From positions 1-64,000 of the forward strand of contig CACHJU010000007.1 in assembly GCA_902580225.1 (NCBI GenBank): 64,000 bases of DNA, given 5' to 3'. This DNA comes from an uncultured Verrucomicrobiota bacterium (GTDB lineage Bacteria > Verrucomicrobiota > Verrucomicrobiia > Opitutales > Seribacteraceae). A program made the translations under genes and the position numbers. Of the stretch, positions 54,668-62,214 are shown in pieces; within the stretch, counting starts at the first letter, position 1, and each line of letters begins with the position of its first letter. The notes beneath the pieces were generated by a model. It was not told where the DNA came from and made no database searches. It saw only the letters and a list, made by a program, of their open reading frames with translations.

Positions 54668-55840
54668 ATGGCTAGTAAAAAACCCCTTCGCATAGGTCTA
54701 ATTGGTTACGGCTTCATGGGTCGCACCCACTCCAACGCATTTCGAAAAGTATCTAATTTCTTCGATCTGAAATTCAAACCTGAACTTACTGCCGTGTGTG
54801 CCCGAAATAAAGACCGGGCAGAAGCATTTGCATCTCAATGGGGTTATGAGTCTGTTGAGACTGATTGGCGAAAATTAATTGATCGTGATGATATTGATGT
54901 AATTGATGTTGCTGCCCCAAATAATGTACATCATGAAATTGCCATCGCCGCAGCAAAAGCAGGAAAGGCCATACTTTGCGAAAAACCACTTGCACTTAAT
55001 TGTAAAGAAGGTGAAGAGATGGTTCGTGAAGTGGAAAAAGCAAAGGTTCCAAATATGGTTTGGTACAATTACAGACGTATCCCTGCCGTTTCTCTTGCTA
55101 AAAACATGATTGAAGAGGGAAGGCTCGGAAAAATATATCACTATCGCTCAAACTTTCTTCAGGATTGGACCATAAATACGGACTTACCCCAAGGTGGTGA
55201 GGGACTTTGGCGTTTGGATGCCAAAGTTGCAGGAAGTGGAGTGACGGGCGACCTGCTTGCTCATTGTATTGACACTGCAATTTGGCTGAACGGACCTTTC
55301 GTCGAGGTAAGTGCTATGACTGAAACCTTCGTGAAAGAAAGGGTTCATACAAAAACGGGTAAGAAACAAAAAGTGACTATTGATGATGCCTGTGCATTCC
55401 TTGCTCGTTTTGCCAACGGATCTTTAGCGATTTTTGAATCAACTCGTTACGCACGCGGTCACAAGGCACTCTACACATTAGAAATCAACGGAGCTGATGG
55501 TTCTCTGGCATGGGATCTTCATGACTTACACAGACTAGAATACTATGAGTATGACAAAGATGACGCTAAGACTCGTGGATGGCGTTCTATTCATGTCAGT
55601 GACAATGGTGGCGAACACCCTTACATGGACAAGTGGTGGGTACCTGGTTTAAATATTGGCTACGAACACAGTTTTATCAACCAATTTGCTGACTTTGTGG
55701 ATGGATTTGGATCTCGTAAAAAACGACCAAATCGACCTGATTTTAGAGATGCCTTGGAAACCCAATACATTTGTGAGGCAGTACTCGACTCTGCTAAAAC
55801 GGGTCGTTGGAAAAAGGTCGGTAAGATTAAAGCCAAATAA
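54668..55840 (+). CDS. Gfo/Idh/MocA-family oxidoreductase
   Basis: 390 aa. The NAD(P)-binding part has [19 protein letters not shown] (about 7-25). The catalytic region has [10 protein letters not shown] (about 97-106) and [17 protein letters not shown] (about 192-208) with the conserved His. The C-terminal alpha/beta domain contains the Asp/Lys-rich loop and [18 protein letters not shown]. These enzymes oxidise or reduce sugars, inositols and related compounds. The substrate is unknown. A sugar-linked role with the MFS gene is suggested by position. Confidence 0.92.
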   Translation: MASKKPLRIGLIGYGFMGRTHSNAFRKVSNFFDLKFKPELTAVCARNKDRAEAFASQWGYESVETDWRKLIDRDDIDVIDVAAPNNVHHEIAIAAAKAGKAILCEKPLALNCKEGEEMVREVEKAKVPNMVWYNYRRIPAVSLAKNMIEEGRLGKIYHYRSNFLQDWTINTDLPQGGEGLWRLDAKVAGSGVTGDLLAHCIDTAIWLNGPFVEVSAMTETFVKERVHTKTGKKQKVTIDDACAFLARFANGSLAIFESTRYARGHKALYTLEINGADGSLAWDLHDLHRLEYYEYDKDDAKTRGWRSIHVSDNGGEHPYMDKWWVPGLNIGYEHSFINQFADFVDGFGSRKKRPNRPDFRDALETQYICEAVLDSAKTGRWKKVGKIKAK

Positions 55841-55861
55841 TTTACATCAATTTTTTTAATA

Positions 55862-55890
55862 AAGAAGGAGTCACCAACTGACTCCTTCTT
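55862..55890 (+). terminator. Perfect 12-bp hairpin after the oxidoreductase gene
   Basis: AAGAAGGAGTCA (55862-55873) pairs perfectly with TGACTCCTTCTT (55879-55890) over a 5-nt loop. The following T-run is short (GCTTTAAAAT). It is the expected transcription end for the Gfo/Idh/MocA gene. Confidence 0.75.
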
Positions 55891-55939
55891 GCTTTAAAAT
55901 ATTAAGGTTTATCCATTCTTTATTCTTGCCCTGTAAAAA

Positions 55940-57193
55940 ATGAATATAAATGTTCTTAAAATGAAAAGTTTTTATCTTATCTTAATCATAACAGTTACTT
56001 CCACTCTTTCCCTGTGGTCCAAAGATTGGACCTCTTGGCGAGGAGAAGATCGAAATGGTGCCTCAACAGAAAAAGGATTACTTCAGTATTGGCCAGAGGG
56101 AGGACCCAAAAAACTATGGGTTTCTAATGAAGCAGGCTTAGGTTATTCAGGATTTACTGTTCAGGACGGAATTCTTTTATCGATGGGTGCTTTTGATAAA
56201 AATGAGTATCTTATTGCTCTTAATGAAAACACAGGTGAGAAGCTTTGGGCGGTAAAAGTTGGAGAACTTTTAACTAATGGATGGGGAGATGGTCCCCGAA
56301 TGAGTCCAACAATAGAAGGTAAAATGGTTTATGCACTAGGTGGGAAAGGAAACCTCATTTGTGTGGATATCAAAACAGGTCAAAAAATTTGGCAAAAAAG
56401 CCTGCCTAAAGACCTCGGAGGTAAAATTCCCGGATGGGGATACACAGAATCTGTTCTCATTGATAATGGAAAAGTAATCTGCACACCGGGTGGCAAAGAA
56501 GGTGCGATTGCGGCCCTCGATGCAAAATCAGGAAAAACACTTTGGAGAACAAAGAACTTCACCGATGGTGCCCAGTACTCATCACCTATTTCTGTTGTTC
56601 ATAGCGGACAGCCTCAGTATATCCAACTGGTAATGAAAAATGTTGTGGGCATTGATCCCCAAAATGGATCAGTTCTTTGGAAAACTCCATGGGCGGGTAA
56701 AGTGGCTGTAATTCCAACCCCTATTTATTCAGATGGTTTTGTTTATATTACCTCTGGGTATGGAGTGGGTTGTAAATTAATTGAAATTGGTAAAAACGCA
56801 CCCAGGGAGATATACGCCAATAAAGTCATGAAAAATCACCATGGAGGAGTAATTAAGATTGGCGAACATTTGTACGGATATTCGGATGGTGTCGGGTGGA
56901 CATGTCAGGAATTCAAGACTGGCGAATTGGTCTGGAATGAAAAAAAGGCTCTGGGGAAAGGAGCAATTGCCTATGCGGACAATCGTTTTATTTGCCAAGG
57001 AGAAGGAGATGGTAAAGTCATTTTAATTGAGGCTAGCCCTAATGGATGGAAAACTCACGGAGAATTTATCATAAGCCCTCAAACCAAGAAAAGAAATCCT
57101 AAAGGCAGAGTTTGGACTCACCCTGTGGTATGTGGAGGAAAATTATTTCTTCGTGATCAGGAATACATACTCTGCTACGATATTAAAGGATAG
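55940..57193 (+). CDS. Exported PQQ-type beta-propeller protein
   Basis: 417 aa; ATG 55961 is an equally good start with the signal peptide SFYLILIITVTSTLSLWS. Blade repeats are TGEKLWAVKV, TGQKIWQKSL, SGKTLWRTKN, NGSVLWKTPW and TGELVWNEKK. The opening WTSWRGEDRNGASTEKGLL is typical of PVC outer-membrane biogenesis or PQQ-like proteins. No dehydrogenase active site is visible. It resembles the propeller at 19.6 kb only in general layout. It converges with the sufT-like gene by 9 nt. Confidence 0.88.
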   Translation: MNINVLKMKSFYLILIITVTSTLSLWSKDWTSWRGEDRNGASTEKGLLQYWPEGGPKKLWVSNEAGLGYSGFTVQDGILLSMGAFDKNEYLIALNENTGEKLWAVKVGELLTNGWGDGPRMSPTIEGKMVYALGGKGNLICVDIKTGQKIWQKSLPKDLGGKIPGWGYTESVLIDNGKVICTPGGKEGAIAALDAKSGKTLWRTKNFTDGAQYSSPISVVHSGQPQYIQLVMKNVVGIDPQNGSVLWKTPWAGKVAVIPTPIYSDGFVYITSGYGVGCKLIEIGKNAPREIYANKVMKNHHGGVIKIGEHLYGYSDGVGWTCQEFKTGELVWNEKKALGKGAIAYADNRFICQGEGDGKVILIEASPNGWKTHGEFIISPQTKKRNPKGRVWTHPVVCGGKLFLRDQEYILCYDIKG

Positions 57194-57202
57194 TATAAAA
57201 AC

Positions 57203-57748
57203 CTACTCAAGACCCAATATTTTCTTTCCCTCAGCAGACATCATTTTTGGATTCCATGGTGGGTCCCAGACGATATCGACGCTAACTTCATTAACATTTG
57301 ATAGAGCTTCAATCCTTGTTTTGGCATCTTCTGCAATAACAGGACCCATACCACATCCCTGTGCAGTTAAAGTCATTTTCACCGCTACTTTTCTAGCCTC
57401 TTCCTCGCCGCTAATCTGCAGATCATAAATCAAACCAAGATCAACTATATTGACTGGGATTTCAGGATCGTAACATCCGGCTAATGCTTCCCATACAACA
57501 TCTTCGCTTAATACTCTCTCCTTGGATTGAACCTCATGAACTCTCTCAACCTCTTTTTTAATATCTTCCCCAAGGGCAGAAAGTTCGCACTCTCCCACAC
57601 GATACATGCCATTAGCATCTCGAAGAGTAACAGAACCCCCAAGAGACTGGGCGATACTGTAGGTTATTCCCTCAGCCAAAATCACTTCATCGCCGGCAGG
57701 TATAATTGTAGCTTTACAATTTTTAACTAAGGTAACTTCTTTTTTCAT
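57203..57748 (-). CDS. SufT-like (MIP18/DUF59) iron-sulfur assembly protein
   Basis: 181 aa. An N-terminal SufT-specific region has LVKNCKATIIPAGDEVILAE and YSIAQSLGGSVTLRD. The MIP18 part (about 85-170) includes CYDPEIPVNIVDLGLIYDL, TLTAQGCGMGPVIAED and VWDPPWNPKMMS. The conserved Cys in QGCGMG is present. The protein helps mature Fe-S enzymes. No other suf genes are in the window, so it acts as a stand-alone gene here. Confidence 0.9.
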   Translation of the reverse strand: MKKEVTLVKNCKATIIPAGDEVILAEGITYSIAQSLGGSVTLRDANGMYRVGECELSALGEDIKKEVERVHEVQSKERVLSEDVVWEALAGCYDPEIPVNIVDLGLIYDLQISGEEEARKVAVKMTLTAQGCGMGPVIAEDAKTRIEALSNVNEVSVDIVWDPPWNPKMMSAEGKKILGLE

Positions 57749-57775
57749 GAGTTTTAATGTGTAAATTTTAATTCT

Positions 57776-59620
57776 TTAAAAGCCAAACCTTCCACGATAC
57801 CAAGGTAGAAGGAAATATGAATCCCTCGGATCGTTAAAATGACTAATTTGATATATGAAATACTTTATTTCTTCGAAGGCAACTCCCCAACCAGAAGAAA
57901 CACTTGCCTCTATACTTAATTGAGACTCAACTTTAAATGTCTCTGTTAAAATATCCAATGAATTTTTAACTTTTGGAAATTCTAAAATTTCGAATTCCTT
58001 TACTCCGGTTTTGGAAATTGTATATTCAATCGCATCCTCAAGACCACCCAACTCATCGATCAGACCATTCTTTAACGCATCCACTCCCATCCAAACGCGC
58101 CCCTGAGCAATTTTATCCACTCGTGTGGAATTTAAATCTCTATTCGTACCAACTAGATAAAGAAAACGCTCGTATATTCGATCAATGTATTCTTGAATTA
58201 TTTGGAGTTCCTTTTCAGATTTAGGTCTAGATACACTCATGATATCGGAAGATGGATGAGTCTTCACTACATCCCATTGCAAACCAAAATTTTCTGCTAA
58301 TTTTTTCATATTAGGAATTAACCCAAATACACCAATGGAGCCAGTTATCGTTTGCTCACCCGCAAATATTTTATCTGAATCCATTGAAATCCAATACCCC
58401 CCTGATGCTGCTACGGATCCCATCGAAATTACAACTGGCACCCCTTTTTCCTTAATCCTGCTCAATTCGTTCAGAATTGCCTCCGAACCTGAAACACTGC
58501 CTCCTGGACTGTTAATTCGTAAAACGAGTCCTTTGACATTTTCGTCTTTTGCTAATTTTCGAATTCTATGAGCAATTTCATCTCCTCCCACAGAGAATCC
58601 GTCATCTATAAATCCATCCACAATTACACCCTCCACATATACAACGGCAATGATATCTTTTTCCTCTTCTATATCTTCATCAGAAACTTTCAAAGTTGAA
58701 TCGGCCCTGTTCACATAATCAATTAAATCAACACGAGCAAATTCTTTACTTTCATCATCTTTCGTACCCAGTTCAAGCAACCGTTCAAGAAAGGCTCCAT
58801 AAGTTGATACCTTATCCGTCAGTCCAGTTTCCATGCAATTCGATGCGGTAAGTAAAAAACCATTCTCCAAAACAGAAATTAGATTCTGTTTATCAATGCC
58901 CCTATTTTTAGAAATACTGTTTAAATAATCTTCCCATCTTAAATCAAGAAGTCTCGATATTTGCAGACGATTTTCTTGGCTAAATTCCGTGGATGTGAAA
59001 GGTTCAACTGCCCCTTTAAATTCCCCTACTCGAACCACCTGTACCCCCACTCCATATTTTTTAAATGTCTCTGCGAAAAAAAGCTGTTCATTTGCCAGAC
59101 CTTTCAGAATGAGCGTGCCGCTTGAATTCATATGCAGTTCATCACAAATTGAATAAACTAAATAATCTAACTGAGAGGGATTTGAAAAAAAACCAAGTAT
59201 TTTCTTCCCCGACTCCTTAAATAGTTCTAGTGCAGCAACCAGTTCTTTGATCGCACCATATCCACAACCATATCCATCAGGCTTAAAACCACCTTGAATA
59301 CAAATTCCCCGTACTTTTCTGTCGAATGCTGCTTTTGCAATGGATTCTGTTACTTCTCTCAAATGAAAATTAGGTGGCTTCCTTTCATTGGTTAAAACTT
59401 CACGGGTAATATCCTCAAATTTTAGTCCGGATGGACGATCGGTTAAATTCATCGATAGATCTAAAACTAGGAATGAACCCTCAGCGGTCTCCACATCAGG
59501 ACGTTCCACGAATGTGTTCACAATTGCCTGAAAGAGAAAAAAAGAAAACAACACAAAAATAAAGCTGGATATAATTGTTACTGCTATTTTTTTTAAAATA
59601 TCTTTAAAAAATGATTTCAT
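57776..59620 (-). CDS. sppA: Signal peptide peptidase SppA, 67K type
   Basis: 614 aa from ATG 59620; an upstream in-frame start at 59773 would add 51 residues of non-membrane sequence overlapping the divergent gene. A TM anchor is near 10-35 (IAVTIISSFIFVLFSFFLFQ). Two S49 domains follow. The general-base Lys is in VGEFKGAVEPF (first half), and the nucleophile Ser in SMGSVAASGGYW (second half), as in E. coli SppA. It degrades leftover signal peptides in the membrane. The C-terminal domain includes ITGSIGVFGLIPN. Confidence 0.92.
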   Translation of the reverse strand: MKSFFKDILKKIAVTIISSFIFVLFSFFLFQAIVNTFVERPDVETAEGSFLVLDLSMNLTDRPSGLKFEDITREVLTNERKPPNFHLREVTESIAKAAFDRKVRGICIQGGFKPDGYGCGYGAIKELVAALELFKESGKKILGFFSNPSQLDYLVYSICDELHMNSSGTLILKGLANEQLFFAETFKKYGVGVQVVRVGEFKGAVEPFTSTEFSQENRLQISRLLDLRWEDYLNSISKNRGIDKQNLISVLENGFLLTASNCMETGLTDKVSTYGAFLERLLELGTKDDESKEFARVDLIDYVNRADSTLKVSDEDIEEEKDIIAVVYVEGVIVDGFIDDGFSVGGDEIAHRIRKLAKDENVKGLVLRINSPGGSVSGSEAILNELSRIKEKGVPVVISMGSVAASGGYWISMDSDKIFAGEQTITGSIGVFGLIPNMKKLAENFGLQWDVVKTHPSSDIMSVSRPKSEKELQIIQEYIDRIYERFLYLVGTNRDLNSTRVDKIAQGRVWMGVDALKNGLIDELGGLEDAIEYTISKTGVKEFEILEFPKVKNSLDILTETFKVESQLSIEASVSSGWGVAFEEIKYFIYQISHFNDPRDSYFLLPWYRGRFGF

Positions 59621-59711
59621 AAGAGATCTGCCAAGAAAACACCTCTTTTTGCTCAAGGTCGAAGAAAAACTTTGCCTGTATCGAAAAAGAAGGCATTTAT
59701 TCTTCTTAGTT

Positions 59712-61163
59712 ATGATAAAACAAGAACTTTCAGTTGAAGGAAAAGCACTCCGGGTAAACCTAAATTCATCCAAATATGGAACCTTTGCGGAAATTGGTGC
59801 CGGGCAGGAAGTTGCCAGACACTTTTTTCAGGCCGGAGGTGCAGCCGGTACGGTTGCCAAAACAATTTCAGCTTATGACATGAAATTTAGTGACGCAATT
59901 TATGGAGATGCCGGCAGATATGTTTCCAGAAAAAGACTGGTTCAAATGATGGCACATGAATTCGAATTATTAGACGAGCGTCTTTCAGATGCCAGGGGGG
60001 CAGAAAGTACATTCTTTGCATTCTCCAATACAGTTTCTGCATTAAATTACAGTAAAACTAATGAATGCCATGGATGGATGGGTATTCGTTTTCAAATCTC
60101 TCCAAAATCTCCTTATCACGATATCATTCTTCATGTTCGCATGCTTGATACGGACAATCAACTCCAACAAGAGGCTATTGGTATACTTGGAGTTAACCTT
60201 GTTTATGGGGCCATGCTTCTTAACAATAATCCGGATACTTTCATCAAGAGCTTGACCGACAGTCTCGGGTCCAATCGAATCGAGGTTGATATGATTGAAT
60301 TCAATGGACCTGAATTCGAGTTATTGGATAATCGAATTCTTTGCTTAAAACTCGCTGAAAAAGGACTGACTCACGCAGTTATGTTTAATGAATTAGGCCA
60401 TGTGGTTCAGCCAGCAGAAAACTTGTACAAAAAGGCCTGTCTTATTGAAAGGGGTAGTTTCCGACCCTTAACTAAAGTCAATTTAGATATGCTTGAAAAA
60501 GCGAAAACTCAATTTATTGAACGGGATGATGTGGAACCCGAAAGTGTTGAAGTATTTATGGAACTAACCCTTCGGAGTTTATTAAATGAAGGTGATATCG
60601 ATTACCAGGACTTCATTGCCAGAATTGAAGTTATTAATTCCTGCGGATATGGGGTACTTGTATCCAACTATCTAGAATACTTCAAACTTTCCTCTTACCT
60701 TCGTCGATATGTCCGGAACCCTATTGGCTTAGTTTTAGGCTTAAATAATTTAGCAGACATATTCAAAGAAGACTATTATTCAAACTTAGAAGGGGGTATT
60801 CTTGAAGCCTTTGGAAAACTTTTTAAGGATAATGTAAAAATTTATGCCTACCCGATCGAATTGGAAAATTTTGAGAGATATCGGAAGCAAATGGGAATCG
60901 GTGACAATGTCGAAACTAAAATTGCCGAAGATGGCTTAATAACTATAGATAACCTTCTTGTTGCAAGTAACTTAAGGAATTTATATAAGTATATTCGCGA
61001 AAATGGATTTTTAGTGACAATTGAAAATTGCGACCGTTCAAATATGAATCTTTTCTCAAGAGATATTTTTCAACTTGTTTGCAACCGATCAGATGGTTGG
61101 AAAAACTGCCTCCCCGAGTGCGTAAGCGAAATGATAGATAAAAACAACTTATGGAAAGAATAA
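59712..61163 (+). CDS. Conserved protein of unknown function (often misnamed TonB-dependent receptor)
   Basis: 483 aa from ATG 59712. It is recognised by KYGTFAEIGAGQEVARHFF, GGAAGTVAKTISAYDMKFSD and YGDAGRYVSRKRLVQMMAHE. The same opening occurs in a family found in Bacteroidetes and Cyanobacteria, where database names vary (TonB-dependent receptor, NMN adenylyltransferase) without clear basis. No signal peptide or beta-barrel pattern is seen here, so the receptor name is unlikely. The sequence looks cytoplasmic. Function is unknown. It diverges from sppA by 91 nt. Confidence 0.8.
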   Translation: MIKQELSVEGKALRVNLNSSKYGTFAEIGAGQEVARHFFQAGGAAGTVAKTISAYDMKFSDAIYGDAGRYVSRKRLVQMMAHEFELLDERLSDARGAESTFFAFSNTVSALNYSKTNECHGWMGIRFQISPKSPYHDIILHVRMLDTDNQLQQEAIGILGVNLVYGAMLLNNNPDTFIKSLTDSLGSNRIEVDMIEFNGPEFELLDNRILCLKLAEKGLTHAVMFNELGHVVQPAENLYKKACLIERGSFRPLTKVNLDMLEKAKTQFIERDDVEPESVEVFMELTLRSLLNEGDIDYQDFIARIEVINSCGYGVLVSNYLEYFKLSSYLRRYVRNPIGLVLGLNNLADIFKEDYYSNLEGGILEAFGKLFKDNVKIYAYPIELENFERYRKQMGIGDNVETKIAEDGLITIDNLLVASNLRNLYKYIRENGFLVTIENCDRSNMNLFSRDIFQLVCNRSDGWKNCLPECVSEMIDKNNLWKE

Positions 61164-61240
61164 TTCTTAATTAATTACTTTTCTCGATCATGCTTGGCGA
61201 TATCTATCAATTTCTAATAAAAAGAATGGCGAACAGTATT

Positions 61241-61277
61241 CTCCCCCTTGGAAGCTTTGGTCCGTGCGGACCGGGAG
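61241..61277. repeat. Structured intergenic element
   Basis: A GGTCC/GGACC stem (61259-61263 and 61268-61272, loop GTGC) is nested inside outer arms CTCCC (61241-61245) and GGGAG (61273-61277). It lies between two convergent genes in a 151-nt gap. It is more GC-rich than its surroundings. It could be a bidirectional transcription end or part of a small RNA. No T-tract is present. Confidence 0.35.
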
Positions 61278-61314
61278 TAAGCCGAACCAACTTTCAAACC
61301 TTCTAAATAACTCC

Positions 61315-62214
61315 TTAAAAAGAAAAGTCGGCGTAAATGAGTCTGTGATCTGAAGCCAGACTTGCTTCTTCAGAATCTATGATACATCCGGATTTTGAAA
61401 TAAATCGTTGAGCCATCTTTTGATTAGCCAAAATATAATCAATTCTGGAATAACTATCCTGTTTTTTAAAATAGTGTGTCCATAAATGACCCCGGGAATC
61501 AAAGCAGGGAATCAAAATAGATAAAACAGCATTATTAACACTTTTGAATCTACGTAAAGGGGAGGAATCTTTGTGATCATTGAAATCTCCCACAATTAAA
61601 AATTCTGAATTTCCCTCAGGGGGATATTTTTTTCGAATAAGATCGCGAATGGTACGAGCTTCCTTCTCCCTACGAATTTTAGCCTGAGGATCATCCTTTC
61701 GTTCGGTCCACATACTTTTCAAATGCAAGTTGAAAACCTGAATGCTCTGTCCAAAAGGACAAAAAGTAACCTCGAGCAATCCCCTTCCCGACTTCTCCAC
61801 TCCTCCCAAATAAGAAAATGACAAATCTGTATGTTTGGAAACGGAAATAGGAGGAAATTTGCTGAAATAGGCTAAATGCCTAATTTCATCGCCTCCATTT
61901 GTAGGCATCCATATAGCATATGGATAGTACGGTCCTCCTGTTTCATTTAAATCCATCCACAATTCTACAAGATATGGAAAATCTCCCATTTCCTGAAGAG
62001 CTAAAATATCTGGATCAACCGATCGAATAATGGAACGGACCGCTTTTTTTTCGATTTCCGGTTTCGGGTAATCTGGACGCCATTTTCCTTCTACCATACG
62101 GTCACAGGACAGATAATTCCTCAAGTTGAAACTGGCAACCCGAACTACTTCACTTTCACCGAATAATGAATGGCGAAAAAGAAGAACAAGGATGAGCAAC
62201 CTCAAACTAGCCAC
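61315..62214 (-). CDS. Exported endonuclease/exonuclease/phosphatase-family protein
   Basis: 299 aa with a GTG start and a signal peptide (about 1-18, ending HSLFG). The EEP fold is marked by VASFNLRNYL, ILALQEMGDF, FLIVGDFNDHKDS and ASDHRLIYADF, which carry the metal-binding Asn, Glu, Asp and His residues. It is a secreted nuclease or phosphodiesterase candidate, not an AP endonuclease. The 5' end overlaps the stop of the SHD1 gene by 8 nt. Confidence 0.88.
   Translation of the reverse strand: MASLRLLILVLLFRHSLFGESEVVRVASFNLRNYLSCDRMVEGKWRPDYPKPEIEKKAVRSIIRSVDPDILALQEMGDFPYLVELWMDLNETGGPYYPYAIWMPTNGGDEIRHLAYFSKFPPISVSKHTDLSFSYLGGVEKSGRGLLEVTFCPFGQSIQVFNLHLKSMWTERKDDPQAKIRREKEARTIRDLIRKKYPPEGNSEFLIVGDFNDHKDSSPLRRFKSVNNAVLSILIPCFDSRGHLWTHYFKKQDSYSRIDYILANQKMAQRFISKSGCIIDSEEASLASDHRLIYADFSF

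Noticed and set aside
59712-61163. TonB-dependent receptor
   Set aside because: No signal peptide, TonB box, plug or barrel strands are visible.
61164-61314. Small SRP RNA or tRNA gene in the convergent gap
   Set aside because: I could not find the conserved SRP loop or a cloverleaf with T-loop and anticodon arms.
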